Below, one piece after another: positions 9,908 to 19,884 of a stretch of DNA of 58,947 nucleotides. Every line of letters begins with the position of its first letter. The stretch's first letter is position 1. Source of the stretch: Symbiodinium natans (taxonomy: Eukaryota > Sar > Dinophyceae > Suessiales > Symbiodiniaceae); the NCBI GenBank assembly GCA_905221605.1, contig CAJNDS010002783.1, forward strand, positions 220,001 through 278,947, given 5' to 3'. The notes beneath the pieces were generated by a model. It was not told the origin of the DNA and made no database searches. It saw nothing but the letters and a program-made list of their open reading frames with translations. The translations under genes and the position numbers were made by a program.

Positions 9908-9975
9908 GTTGTTCCTCCGCCCCCCGGCGGACCTCCGCCGGGCATGCAGTATGGCCAGTTCGGCTTACCCAGCGC
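9908..9975 (+). CDS. Pro/Gly-rich exon
   Basis: After GGAAG the frame gives VVPPPPGGPPPGMQYGQF then GLPS. Poly-Pro with PPGM is typical of SF1-like or other WW-binding RNA factors. Assignment beyond low-complexity is not possible. Confidence 0.5.
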
Positions 9976-10279
9976 AGTTCCAAGTCTCTCCCATGATGGG
10001 CGTTTAGATGCATATGTAGAAGTAGAAGTTTCTTGGACTTCTGCATGTGGCTGAGGTCAGCAGCGATCGTTGATGCCTCAGTCTGCTTTCTAGCAACTTG
10101 CCCCTAGCCTTCCATAGCTTAGAAGGATGAAAGCATGAGGGAAGGAGGTACTTTATAGAATGGCTTAAACGGAATTTATAGGGGGATGCTCATTCCCTAC
10201 TAAGAACCAGTAGGACAAGGATGAAACGAACCCCAAAACCCTCAAGCCGAAACTCATAAGCCCAAATTAAAGGCGTGCG

Positions 10280-10354
10280 GGAGCGCCCCCTCCGCCACCG
10301 CCGCATCCAAACTGGAAGCCCGGGCAACCGCCGCCCCCTCCGGGCCGGGAGCTG
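10280..10354 (+). CDS. Pro-rich exon
   Basis: Frame gives GAPPPPPPHPNWKPGQPPPP then PGREL, and stays open almost to the array at 10388. It may be the last exon of the Pro/Gly/Met-rich gene in this window. Confidence 0.5.
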
Positions 10355-10387
10355 AGTCTTCGCGCAAATAATACATTAGGTTCGCGG

Positions 10388-10620
10388 GTTTGGGGTTTGG
10401 GGTTTAGGGTTTAGGGTTTAGGGTTTAGGGTTTAGGGTTAGGGTTTAGGGTTTAGGGTTTAGGGTTTAGGGTTTAGGGTTTAGGGTTTAGGGTTTGGGGT
10501 TTAGGGTTTAGGGTTTAGGGTTTAGGGTTTAGGGTTTAGGGTTTAGGGTTTAGGGTTCAGGGTTTAGGGTTCAGGGTTTAGGGTTTAGGGTTCAGGGTTT
10601 AGGGTTTGCCGGTTTAGGGT
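10388..10620. repeat. Long TTTAGGG array
   Basis: About 32 units, with TTTGGGG and TTCAGGG variants clustered at the end. Confidence 0.95.
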
Positions 10621-10999
10621 TATTCTTCTCGGCAGGCCCTTGGGACATTTTCTCTTTTCCCTTATTGGGTTTGAGAGGACCACAGTCAGGAATATTGTTC
10701 AGATGGTTTTAAGCGCCATCCTAGGCTTCTTCTGATGATAAGAAGTATTCTTCTTATTGTTATAACCGTTCATATTGACTGTACTATTTATCCTAGTTCG
10801 AACAGTCGTAAAATATACCGTTGTTAATGATGGTTGTAGCTTATGTGGCTTAGAGTGTCTTAGCTAGATGCAGGGGAGTGTCAAAGTGGGACTTGGTCAG
10901 TCGTGCTTTCTTGGTATCTTCCAGCTGAAGTTCTGTCCACAACTAAAGGGCGGTCGGGGCCGCTGGTCCAGTGTGTGCAGAAGCTGAGTATGTACTGCT
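10621..10999. other. No gene I can support
   Basis: Unique sequence between two arrays, with no coherent frame. Confidence 0.4.
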
Positions 11000-11069
11000 A
11001 ACCCTAAACCCTAAACCCTAAACCCTAAACCCTAAACCCTAAACCCTAAACCCTAAACCCTAAACCCTA
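11000..11069. repeat. CCCTAAA array upstream of the FEA1-like gene
   Basis: Ten regular units ending about 270 bases before the FEA1-like start codon. Confidence 0.95.
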
Positions 11070-11340
11070 AAAGTGAGGGTTCTTAATTACCGATTCGATA
11101 GCTATCATTGTTCTGGTTCTTCGTCCTGACAGGTCCCGGCCCGCCAGTTGGTAAGCCAAGCACGCTGGAGGCGCGCTCCGTTGGCATGTCGAAGCTGCAG
11201 ATTGAGTGCTGCTGTTCTTCATGTGATGCTGAGCCATGCTCCACTTCTCCAGACTTGGCCAGAGCCCTGAAATGCAGATTTCCGGCTGAAGAGACTTGCC
11301 ACCGCCCGCCTGCACACCCTTCCTGAGCCGAACGCAAGCC

Positions 11341-12762
11341 ATGGGAGTGATTCGTTTGGTACTTCTGGGCCTTGTCGCCACAGGTGCAGAGGGCGGAGCC
11401 TGCACTCCGGTAGATTCCTGTCCAAAGCTGTCGGACGGGTTGTACTGCCCAGTCAACGATGTCACCGAGCATGCGGACATCAACCGGGACGTCGCCTTGA
11501 TCAAGAGGTACCTGGACGATCCGCCTGACTATGCCATGGCGAAGGAGGTCTACACCATGGGCAACTCCTCCTCCAAGGGCCTTGGGAATATGCGTACCCT
11601 CCAGGACTTGGCCCTAAAGGACATGACCGTCGATGGGAAGTACACCAATGTCTTCTACACCGGTGCTCTCAACCTCTACAACTCGACGGCCGCCATCTGG
11701 CACAACTACATCATGGCATGCTTGGATAACACGACATTTTGCCAGGGACAGAGTGACTCTTTCAGGCGGTATGTGGTCAACAAGGCCCTCATCGGCGTGG
11801 TGACAGCCTATGCCACCTATGAGTTCGGCGCGGCTGTTTGGAAAGGTGAGAACGGTCAGACAGCAGATGGTCAGGCGGCCTACGCCTGGGACGAGGGTGC
11901 CGCTTTCTACATCGGCAACATTGACCCCGTCCTGGGTGATGGGTTCAGTGGTGCTGCTCCTGGCAACCTCTACTCACCGTATGAGTTCAACTGGAAGCGC
12001 GATTTCGACTACCCTGACGGTGTCAACACACATCAGGCTTCCATTCCAATCTTGAACTATGGCCTCATCAACGTCCGTGGCAGCTACAACGCCACGAACG
12101 TGAAAGCCGCAGAGTTGGCCATGTACAAGATTTTCTCCATAGCCGCCATCCGCAGTGCCATCAAGTACGCCGACAAAGCCTACAACGGTGGAACCATGGA
12201 GCCCAAGTACCTGGCTGAGGGCTGGGCATATTGGCGATCCGCATCTGGGTACATGTCCAACTTCAACGCTACTGCTGTGGAGGCTGTGGATGCACTCTTT
12301 GACTTGAGCCAAACGTCCATACCAGCGGACACCCCCTGCAAGGTGAAGACGTTGGTGGAGTCCCTGTACCCACACCTCGGCATCACCTGCGCTATGGTGG
12401 GCAAGTGGAAGGATGCAACCACCGGCTCATGCCTGGACCTCCCCTGCGACGACGCGGGCAACTCCGCCACCCTCCTGGCGGGCTCCGACGCGTACGTGGA
12501 CATGTGCAAGGCTTGTGTGTTTGGGGGGGGGGGGGGGGAACACCTGCGATAGGACATGTACACTCGTCAAGGAGCAACTCCTAGATGCATCTAGAGTCTG
12601 CGAATTCTGCGAGTCCCGAATAGTCCCGAGACAATGCAAGTGCGTGATTTGGAGGCGACGACGACCACGACGACCGGTTCCTCGGAGACGAGTGCCGTGG
12701 GTCGTGCTGCCTTGCCAGCAGCCGGTGCACTGGCTGCGACACTAGCCCTCAGCTGCCAGTGA
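11341..12762 (+). CDS. FEA1/phytotransferrin-like secreted iron-assimilation protein
   Basis: Likely captures ferric iron at the cell surface, as the algal FEA1/ISIP2a (phytotransferrin) family does. The frame is open from 11296, but ATG 11341 is preferred because it starts a signal peptide (MGVIRLVLLGLVATG) followed by a Cys-rich start. The body up to 12510 shows family features: repeated Tyr/Trp-rich helical blocks, AYAWDEGAAFYIGN in the middle and many NxT/NxS sites. Length about 400 residues is typical. The first frame stops at 12550-12552, just after a 16-G run. However, the same frame resumes at 12655 with Thr/Ser-rich sequence and an Ala/Leu tail (ALPAAGALAATLALS) ending at TGA 12760, which looks like a GPI-attachment signal. 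A GC-AG intron at 12511-12654 would join the parts in frame. The family call is by motif recognition and the splice is inferred. Confidence 0.7.
12511..12654 (+). other. Probable GC-AG intron of the FEA1-like gene
   Basis: Donor ATGTGCAAG|GC and acceptor GATTTGGAG|GC keep phase 0 and leave AG|GC on both sides, the direct-repeat border typical of dinoflagellate introns. The interval holds the poly-G run and in-frame stops at 12550 and 12592. An alternative acceptor at 12640 (ATGCAAG) gives a different, Arg-rich tail. Confidence 0.5.
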
Positions 12763-14100
12763 ACACAACTGGCAATTGATAATTAAACTGCCGCTCGGGC
12801 CATGAAGTTGCGTTGTGGCAGTAGCAACCGCGAACACCAATGTCAACCGCCGTTGACATAGCTGATTCGTTCTTTCGAGACTGTGTTCCTTTCTCTTGAG
12901 CTGTGCTAGAACTGTTGCACGGCAGTCGTTGAACGGGCATAGGTAGGGTGACCACGCATAGGTTTTGTTTCCTGATTGTCCGGAAGTCCGACACCTGGCT
13001 AAAGTGATCAGTAGAGGAACATGATGCACGACTTCACCCATTTGGGACTTGTGTTGATATGGGACGCCCGGAGTTCTTGTATGCTGGCTTCTCCCTGTGC
13101 CGATTTCAGCTACTGGTTCATAGTGGCTGATGTGCCACGTCTTTTACTTAAGGTCCCTAGTGCAGATCTACGGAGTTGTAATCATTGGCTCGTGGGCTTG
13201 GCCGTTATACGAGTGAATCGTGTAGCAGCCTGGGACTTTGAGGAGTTTATGGCCCAAACCCTTCGAGCAGTAGCCCATTGCTTGGCGAAATGTGCCACCA
13301 GACTTGTACAGGGCTTCCACGGCAGACAGAGGGTCCGACCTTAACAGGCTGCGCCTGGACGCGAAAACAAGCGAGTCACTGCAAGACAGAGCCTTCCTTG
13401 ATGTATCTGGATAAGTTGAGCCTGAAGGTGACTGAAAGCATGCACGTACGGTGACCGACACGGTCACACCCCCTACCAACATCTTGCCAAGCAGTGATGA
13501 GCCAGTGATACTGCGTGCGTCGCGGTGCTTACATTTCTCGAATTTCGAAGTGACGAAGCGGCCACAATCGAGCTTGACGCTGTAACATGATTCGAGCATT
13601 GTTGGAGAAATGGCCCTAAACCCTAAACCCTTTAAGAACATTAAGGCCATCGTGTTTACGCGGCAGGCGGCCATGGCGGCAGCGCAAGCGCTCGGTGCTG
13701 CCAGGGCACTTAAAGAGACCGAAGCAGTGGAAACAGGATCATAGTGGATCGCTAGTTTTAACTTTATATGAAGATGGTAGACATACTTTGTTCTCATTCA
13801 TAGGACATAATCTTCATATGTTTCTGACTAGCACCATTGATGATTAATCTTAATCTGCTTATTGCTACTCTACTGATGATTTCGGGACCGGCGCATATCC
13901 TGAGGCGCCTAACCTGATGGAGGCCTGGTCTGCGGCCACAACGTTTCCTGAAGCGTCATGTCATGTCAAGTCGAAACGGCATGCGATTTGAAAGCCTTGG
14001 CCAGGGGTTTCGGGGTAAGGGTTTAGGGTTTTAGGGTGCAGGGTTTAGGGTTTATAGGGTTTTAGGGTGCAGGGTTCACGGTTCAGGGTTTAGGCCAGCA
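12763..14100. other. No gene I can support
   Basis: A 209-codon minus-strand frame (13168-13797) crosses a CCCTAAACCCT scrap at 13615 and has no recognisable domain, so it is not called. A degenerate TTTAGGG patch lies at 14015-14090. Confidence 0.4.
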
Positions 14101-14126
14101 TCGAAGGCATCGCTATCTTGCCGCAG

Positions 14127-14231
14127 CGATGTACCCTTCTGCTTTCTGCCTTTGTCGAGGCAACTTCCGCAATCGACTTCACTGCGAAGTTGGAGGAGCA
14201 CTCCGTGGCTTGGTTTTTTGCTGAGTTGCCT
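14127..14231 (+). CDS. Candidate exon of unknown protein
   Basis: After TTGCCGCAG the frame reads TLLLSAFVEATSAIDFTAKL then EEHSVAWFFAELP, and meets the 124-bp element at 14231. The sequence looks like folded protein but is not recognised. If the element is the intron, this is another transposon-made splice site. Confidence 0.45.
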
Positions 14232-14354
14232 ACAGGGTGGGCCCCCCTAGTTATAAGTAGAGTTATAAGGGCCCTAAATTGGGTTATAAGGACCCTAAGT
14301 TAGGTTATAAGTCCCTTAGCTACAGTTAGTATAGTAAGGGGGCCCCACCCTGTA
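14231..14354. mobile_element. 124-bp MITE, family A, copy 1
   Basis: Perfect-looking ends TACAGGGTGGG and CCACCCTGTA with a GGCCCCC stem. The interior is a series of GTTATAAG-type words. Copy 2 at 36539-36662 has the same length and differs at only a couple of positions, so both moved recently. Confidence 0.85.
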
Positions 14355-14475
14355 GCTGTCGCGTCACACGGGCCGCCAACATGAAATCTCGAGAGGACCT
14401 GAGAAGAAAGCACCCGCAGGCTTGGCTTTGATGTAATCGACAAGTAAATGAATATATATATATATTATATTATAT

Positions 14476-14519
<44 letters not shown>

Positions 14520-14844
14520 ATTTATATATATGAGAAGACATAATGTGTGTGTATCTCATATATAGTATACATAATATGCAGTACGCGTGTATATAGCAAA
14601 ACGATGATTAATGCAATGGATCTTTACCGGCACACCATTGACATGTCAATCATCTTGGGAAGCTCATGGTGAGAGATGCACAGGTGAAGGTGCCATCGGA
14701 CGCCTGGCGCCCAGTATCGGAGCATGGTCTGAGTCATCGGCCGTTTAACATCTGTAAAGTGTAAAGGAGTTTACAGGGACTACCCTCCCACCCCTCCCCC
14801 CCGTCCTGTTTTCGGGAAGACCCCATATAAATCCTCAGCACCCT
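14355..14844. other. No gene; (TA)n tract at 14452-14530
   Basis: AT dinucleotide tract with TATATTATA palindromes, followed by unique sequence. Confidence 0.5.
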
Positions 14845-15022
14845 GAACCCCAAACCCTAAAGCCCTTAACCTAGAACCCTCAACCCTCAACCCCCTAAAC
14901 CCCCTAAACCCCCCAAGCCCCTCAACCCTAAACCTTAAGCCCTAAACCCCAAACCCCAAACCCCAAAAAACCCTAAACCCTAAACCCTAAACCCTAAACC
15001 CTAAACCCTAAACCCCAAACCG
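14845..15022. repeat. Degenerate then regular CCCTAAA array
   Basis: Begins with mixed words (CCCTCAA, CCCCTAAA, CCCCAAA) and ends in regular CCCTAAA, eight bases before the acceptor of the next exon. Confidence 0.9.
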
Positions 15023-15030
15023 AGATCCAG

Positions 15031-15113
15031 GCATGGACCTGGAAGCTCGAGGAGTTGGAGGCCTGGTTTGCGAGCGGCGGCACTTCCAAGGCTTGCGCGG
15101 CCCGCTTTTTTCG
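15031..15113 (+). CDS. Candidate exon of unknown protein
   Basis: After GATCCAG the frame reads AWTWKLEELEAWFASGG then TSKACAARFF, ending at a CG|GTAGCC donor. It is preceded by a C-rich array and followed by a G-rich array. Function not recognised. Confidence 0.5.
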
Positions 15114-15123
15114 GTAGCCCTAT

Positions 15124-15200
15124 GGGGTTTAGGGTTTAGGGTTTAGGGTTTAGGGTTTAGGGTTTAGGGTTTAGGGTTTAGGGTTTAGGGTTTGGGTTTA
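15124..15200. repeat. TTTAGGG array downstream of an exon
   Basis: Ten units starting ten bases after the candidate donor, then degenerate G/T-rich words to 15340. Confidence 0.93.
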
Positions 15201-15879
15201 GGGGGCAGGTCTTTAGGGGGTTTAGGGCTTTAGGGCTTTTTTTGGAGTTTAGGGGCTTGAGGGTTTAGGGTTTTTAGGGTTTAAGCGTTTCAAGGGTTAA
15301 AGGGTTTGAGGATGTGAATTTGAAGGTTTTTAAGGGTTTTACTCCAAGCGCATGAACCGCTGGTAGGGACAAAACTGGCCGATCAAGGGGCCAAGCACGA
15401 CTGGCCTCATCCAAACCACAGCTCTTGACAGCCCTTTTTTGTCTAGGCACTAACCAAAAGCAGCATTTCAATTGAGGTTCCTCTACATGACAGTCCTTTT
15501 TTGGGGTGTTCCTGCTATAATACGGAGATATACAAGGTGACCCCAAAGGGACCATGGTGTAGAGAACTGCCCGGCTGTCTTTCTTCCCGGCCCGGGGCCG
15601 GCCAGACATGGTTCCAGATGTCACAACTTCAAGGAACCATCCTGCATGCACAGGTCCAGAAGGGGCCGTTTAGGGGTTTAGGGATTTAGGGCTTAGGGCT
15701 TGGGGTCTAGGGTTTAGGGTTTAGGGTACATGCAATAAGGGATGTTTCAGCCTAGCCCCCAAGCCCTACTCCCACGAAGCTTGCTATCCTGTTGCTATGA
15801 CCGTTCGCAGAGCTTGTCCCCCCAACAAAAACCCTCAGCCCCTAAGTCCCTAAGCCCCTAAACCCCTAAGCCCCTAAAC

Positions 15880-15973
15880 AACCCTAAACCCAAACCCTAA
15901 ATCCTAAACCCTAAACCCTAAACCCTAAACCCTAAACCCTAAACCCTAAACCCTAAACCCTAAACCCTAAACC
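15880..15973. repeat. CCCTAAA array
   Basis: Twelve units about 30 bases upstream of the exon at 16005. Confidence 0.93.
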
Positions 15974-16004
15974 ACACGTCTCAAGCACTTTCCATCCTGG
16001 CCAG

Positions 16005-16082
16005 ACGGCGCCGGCTCCGGCCCCTGCGGCCGCGACACCGCCCCCGGAAGCGCAGACGCCGAAGAAGCGCTCGCACAGCAAG
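16005..16082 (+). CDS. Candidate Ala/Pro-rich exon
   Basis: Starts after GGCCAG and reads TAPAPAPAAATPPPEAQTPK then KRSHSK, 78 nt in phase 0, ending AGCAAG|GC, a GC donor of the kind used in dinoflagellates. Looks like a linker of a larger protein. Confidence 0.5.
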
Positions 16083-16119
16083 GCCTGGATTTCATGCAGG
16101 AGAGGGGAGGGGAGCGAGG

Positions 16120-16202
16120 GTTTAGGGTTTAGGGTTTAGGGTTTGGGGTTTGGGGTTTGGGGTTTGGGGTTTAAGAATTTAGGGACATTTAGGGTTTAGG
16201 GT
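16120..16202. repeat. TTTAGGG/TTTGGGG array
   Basis: Mixed heptamers, with a GGGGTTT sub-block, downstream of the Ala/Pro exon. Confidence 0.88.
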
Positions 16203-16378
16203 ATGATTTCAGAGAGGAGGGGGGGGGGGCTTGAAGGTCGATGAGTAGTTCTAAGTAGGGTTATATGCACCAGTTGCATCTCCAGCTACCTTACTTGCAA
16301 GCCTGCTTATGGCTACCCAGGAGCCTCCAGGAGAGGGGTTGACTCTTTTTCTCTCGGGGGACGTAGGAGGGACATGTA

Positions 16379-16432
16379 GTTTAGGGTTTAGGGTTTAGGG
16401 TTTATAGGGTTTGGGGTTTAGGGTTTAGGGTT
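16379..16432. repeat. TTTAGGG short array
   Basis: Seven units with one TTTATAGGG. Confidence 0.85.
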
Positions 16433-16704
16433 TGTGTCATAGGGTATAGGGCTTAGGGTTTTTTGTGCCTGGACTTTGGATTGGACGTGGATGCTGGGGG
16501 TGACACAAGACAGTCGTCGTCAGCAAGGCAAGTTGCCCCTCATGATTCATGATGGCTGAGTGGATATTATCTTGTTACATATACAAATATGTCTATACAC
16601 ATAAATAAATAAGCAAATATATATATATATATATATATGGGTCTGTCTATATGTACATAAAACAGTTTCTTTTTCTTGTTGTACTGTTTTGTATATCAAT
16701 CCAA

Positions 16705-16802
16705 TTCGTCGCTTGCGTCTTGCGGATCAACCCGAGGCCTTCGGCTACGAGATTGAGGAGGCTCTTGCGCTGCAGCCGCATCCCAAGCACTCCGAAGAGC
16801 TG
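16705..16802 (+). CDS. Candidate exon of unknown protein
   Basis: The frame reads RLRLADQPEAFGYEIEEALA then LQPHPKHSEEL before GCTGTGATT. Charged, helix-like composition fits real coding sequence. The acceptor is not clear. Confidence 0.45.
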
Positions 16803-16826
16803 TGATTTGGGGTTTAAGGTTTAGGG

Positions 16827-16903
16827 CCTAAACCCTACCCCTAAACCCTAAACCCTAAACCCTAAACCCTAAAGCCTAAACCCTAAACCCTAAACCCTAA
16901 ACC
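16827..16903. repeat. CCCTAAA array
   Basis: Eleven units immediately downstream of a TTTAAGG/TTTAGGG scrap, forming a short inverted junction. Confidence 0.92.
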
Positions 16904-17020
16904 CACACCATTAATACCAGTACTGTCTGCAGAACAGTAGGTAATTGTAACGTGCTTCGATGGCTCCTTCTCATCCTCGGGAGGAGGTGATGAACTTCAA
17001 CACGAAATCCCTAGCCCTAC

Positions 17021-17160
17021 ACCCTCCACCCTCCACCCTCCACCCTCCACCCTCCACCCTCCGCCCTCCACCCTCCACCCTCCACCCTCCACCCTCCACC
17101 CTCCACCCTCCACCCTCCACCCTCCACCCTCCACCCTCCACCCTCCACCCTCCACCCTCA
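17021..17160. repeat. Variant array (CCCTCCA)n
   Basis: About 20 units of CCCTCCA with a single CCCTCCG, in the same 7-bp phase as the CCCTAAA array that follows without a gap. A clean homogenised telomere variant block. Confidence 0.95.
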
Positions 17161-17343
17161 ACCCTAAACCCTAAACCCTAAACCCTAAACCCTAAACCCT
17201 AAACCTAAACCCTAAACCCTAAACCCTAAACCCTAAACCCTAAACCCTAAACCCTAAACCCTAAACCCTAAACCCTAAACCCTAAACCCTAAACCTAAAC
17301 CCTAAACCCTAAACCCTAAACCCTAAACCCTAAACCCTAAACC
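17161..17343. repeat. Long CCCTAAA array
   Basis: About 26 units with two CCTAAA slips, running straight into the acceptor of the next exon (CCCAGGCAG). Confidence 0.95.
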
Positions 17344-17350
17344 CAGGCAG

Positions 17351-17396
17351 CAGCTCATCACGGGTTTTTCGGACCCCGAGTTCCAGGCCTGCGAAG
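17351..17396 (+). CDS. Candidate short exon
   Basis: Directly after CCCAGGCAG the frame reads QLITGFSDPEFQACE. The preceding array ends only seven bases before. May extend to a donor at CTCACAG|G (17403). Confidence 0.45.
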
Positions 17397-17467
17397 ACCT
17401 CACAGGGTCTAGGACCCTTCGGGCTTAGGATTCAGGGCCCTAAGCCCTAAACCCTAAATCCGAAGCT

Positions 17468-17556
17468 CTAAGGGTAGTTTCATGGTTATATAGGGGGTAT
17501 AGAAAAAGGGGTTCCCTTTTAAGAGCCCATACTAAGGGACCATGTGACTACCCTAA
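17468..17556. mobile_element. Small inverted-repeat element
   Basis: CTAAGGGTAGT at the left pairs with ACTACCCTAAG at the right, 89 bp apart, with inner AAGGGGTTCCCTTTT. No ORF. Introner-like by size. Confidence 0.55.
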
Positions 17557-17651
17557 GAGAAGTCTGGAGGACACCGAGGTTCCTGCAAAGCTCTCCCGCG
17601 TCTAGTTGCCCATTTACGTATTGGACTCGGACTTGCTCAGATTGGCTTGAT

Positions 17652-17747
17652 ACCCTAAACCCTAACCCCCAAATGCTGAACCCTAAACCCTAAACCCTAA
17701 CCCTAAACCCTAAACCCCGAATGCTAAACCCTAAACCCTAAACCGCA
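17652..17747. repeat. CCCTAAA array with CCCGAATG variants
   Basis: Units interrupted by CCCCCAAATGCTGAA and CCCCGAATGCTAAA, ending at the acceptor CGCAG of the next exon. Confidence 0.9.
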
Positions 17748-17748
17748 G

Positions 17749-17888
17749 AGAATCACGAGGAGAATCTGAAGAAGCTGCAAGCCCAATATCCGGAGCGCAA
17801 GACGAAGGGCCACTACGACAGCTCGGCCTACTTCGAGGCGGGGGCCGGGAAGGGGAAACTTGCGGCCGCTCGCGCGCAGGGCTGGCAG
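17749..17888 (+). CDS. Candidate exon, possibly endosulfine/ARPP19-like
   Basis: After CCGCAG the frame reads NHEENLKKLQAQYPERKTKG then HYDSSAYFEAGAGKGK. The KY/FDSGDY core of endosulfine-type PP2A inhibitors (ENSA, ARPP19, Igo1) follows a Lys-rich (A/L)xYP helix and is followed by a Lys/Gly run. Here the order is similar but the core is YDSSAY, lacking the invariant Asp of SGDY. I treat the match as suggestive only. The frame stays open to the array at 17993 and may continue past 17888. Confidence 0.4.
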
Positions 17889-17992
17889 GGCGGAGCCTCG
17901 GGCCCCGCAGTGTGCGGAAAAAGGAGGCCTCAGTCAGAAATGTTTTTGTTGGGGGGACTTCTCTTGGGGGCATTCTATTTCTTGTGCCGCAA

Positions 17993-18030
17993 CCCTAAAC
18001 CCTAAACCCTAAACCCTAAACCCTAAACCC
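17993..18030. repeat. CCCTAAA short array
   Basis: Five units after the candidate exon region. Confidence 0.85.
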
Positions 18031-18301
18031 TTGGGTTCTGGATTTCGGGGTTCGGGGGCCGGTCCCTGTTTCACACTGTGTCCTGCCTGCTTCTCAGGCC
18101 ATCGGCCTTGGCCAAGGGGTCTGATGGTGCTCACTGTGGCACTCATAGAGGAGACTTCGCGCCGCTTTAGGGTTTAGGGTTTAGGGTTTTCTAAGTGTGT
18201 CACCCAGGCAGCCCTACAATCCTGTAAGATGTAGGCAAGCTTCGCTGATCTCTGCATTGTCAAGCGTCACATTTGTTTTGCTTGGCCCGGGCACTCTTCA
18301 G

Positions 18302-18418
18302 GGTGGAGCGTGCCTCCAGTTTAGCTTGAAGCTTGCACCCGTGCAAGCGGGGCGCCAACGTTTTGAGGTTGCCATTGGGCAGCCGGCTTCTTCCAGCTCC
18401 TCCTCTTGCGGCAGGAAG
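18302..18418 (+). CDS. Candidate exon of unknown protein
   Basis: Acceptor CTCTTCAG at 18294-18301, donor GGAAG|GTACAG after 18418, exactly 39 codons in phase 0. Reads GGACLQFSLKLAPVQAGRQR then a Ser-rich end. Not recognised. Confidence 0.4.
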
Positions 18419-19261
18419 GTACAGGAAGGTTCTAGAAAGACAGGGAGGTAAGACCTGCCTATATTGTAATACCAACAGATTCCAATTCATCAAATCAGAG
18501 CCCCAATGATGCAACTAATCTCCGACCAAGTTCCCCCCCCCCTCGCAGTGCTGCCTGTGGACTGCGCTTTCCACTTCTTGTGGCTCAGGCGATGTGGAGA
18601 CCAGATGTGCAGGAGGAAGTGTCTAGCGCCCATGTAGGCTTAGCACCTCCGGGGATGTGCTTTGGCTATCTGAATAAGACCTTGCTGCAGTGGACAGTTC
18701 GTGGCTTCGCTGCGTATATCATGTGCCCAAGCCTATGGGAAGCCTGCGCCTAGTGCCAGCGTGGCCAAAGATGGCAGCGCCCCCTCGCACCCAAGGGAAC
18801 ACACCGTGGACCCACCGTGTGCCGTTGTCAGGCTTCCCGGGCTTTATGGACCAAAGGTCGCTGAGCCAGGAATAGCTGGTCGTGCTCGACCGTGCTGCCT
18901 TGTCTTCAGTTACGATGGCTACTTTTTTTTGCATGAGGTCCCAAGTCAGTTCAAGTGAATACCAGCTAGGCAAGTGCACTTGGCATCTTCTTGACGCTTA
19001 GGGTGAGGGGTTCATAGGCCTTCGCAATGCTTGGGAATGGAGCCACACCATTCTGCAGCCGAAGTGCCTTGATCCTGTGAAGACAGGGTTCTGCTGATGC
19101 AGGTTCCGAGCGACCGCGCGACCGATTTGTGGTGGCTCCGCTGCCAAGCCGTTTCACCGAAGTTCATTCGTTGGTAACCCCCCTATATGTACAAAGGACT
19201 CCAAACCCCTTGGCGTGTCACTTTCCCTTACATTCCTTACTGGGATGTTCTCTACCAAGAT

Positions 19262-19300
19262 TCCTAAACCCTAAACCCTAAACCATAAACCCTAAACCCT
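19262..19300. repeat. CCCTAAA short array
   Basis: Five units, one CCATAAA, about 35 bases upstream of the exon at 19335. Confidence 0.85.
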
Positions 19301-19334
19301 CCCAGAACCTAGACAACTCTTTGCTTCTGGGCAG

Positions 19335-19395
19335 GCCTTCAATGCGCTGGCCCATTCCGTTTACGCGAAGGTGCGAGCTGTCCTGGAGTATGAAC
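19335..19395 (+). CDS. Candidate exon of unknown protein
   Basis: After CTGGGCAG the frame reads AFNALAHSVYAKVRAVLEYE. Helical and coherent. A degenerate TTAGGGCTTAGGG array follows (19405-19505). Confidence 0.45.
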
Positions 19396-19560
19396 TACCT
19401 TAATTAGGGTTTAGGTCTTGAGGCTTAGGGCTTAGGGCTTAGGGTTTAGGTCTTGAGGCTTAGGGATTAGGGCTTAGGGCTCAGGGCTCAGGGCGTAGGG
19501 CTTAGGGTGACAAAGCTAGGCAACTCACTTTCAGCTGCCCTTGCACAGTGCCTTGCGCAG

Positions 19561-19647
19561 GTTCTTCCGGACTGGAAGCTGGCTCCTACGTGGGATGGGG
19601 TGAGGGAAATGATCAACAAGATGTCGGATGCGCTGCTGCATCCGAAG
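19561..19647 (+). CDS. Candidate exon of unknown protein
   Basis: After TTGCGCAG the frame reads VLPDWKLAPTWDGVREMINK then MSDALLHPK, ending CCGAAG|GTGACG, 29 codons in phase 0. The frame is also open upstream from 19507. Looks like one exon of a large helical protein together with 19335 and 19808; family not recognised. Confidence 0.5.
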
Positions 19648-19721
19648 GTGACGAGAGCACGCTTGCTACAAGACTATGGGGATGCTCAAGGGCGCGCTTG
19701 TTATGGGATGCTTTGCAGGAT

Positions 19722-19802
19722 AAACCCTAAACCCTAAACCCTAAACCCTAAACCCTAAACCCTAAACCCTAAACCCTAAACCCTAAACCCTAAACCCTAA
19801 AC
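19722..19802. repeat. CCCTAAA array
   Basis: Eleven perfect units ending at ACGACAG, the acceptor of the next exon. Confidence 0.95.
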
Positions 19803-19807
19803 GACAG

Positions 19808-19884
19808 GTCAAGAAGGTGCAGGAAGAGATCAACATTTTGATGGGACTGCCAGGGGCCCTGTCGCATCTTTTCTCCGAGTCCAG
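19808..19884 (+). CDS. Candidate exon of unknown protein
   Basis: Starts after CGACAG and reads VKKVQEEINILMGLPGALSH then LFSES, ending at TCCAG. Helical. Same presumed gene as 19335 and 19561. Confidence 0.5.

Noticed and set aside
13168-13797. 209-codon minus-strand ORF as a gene
   Set aside because: It runs through a CCCTAAACCCT scrap, has no recognisable domain and no splice or start context.
17021-17160. CRISPR array
   Set aside because: Simple 7-bp tandem repeat without unique spacers; the genome is eukaryotic.
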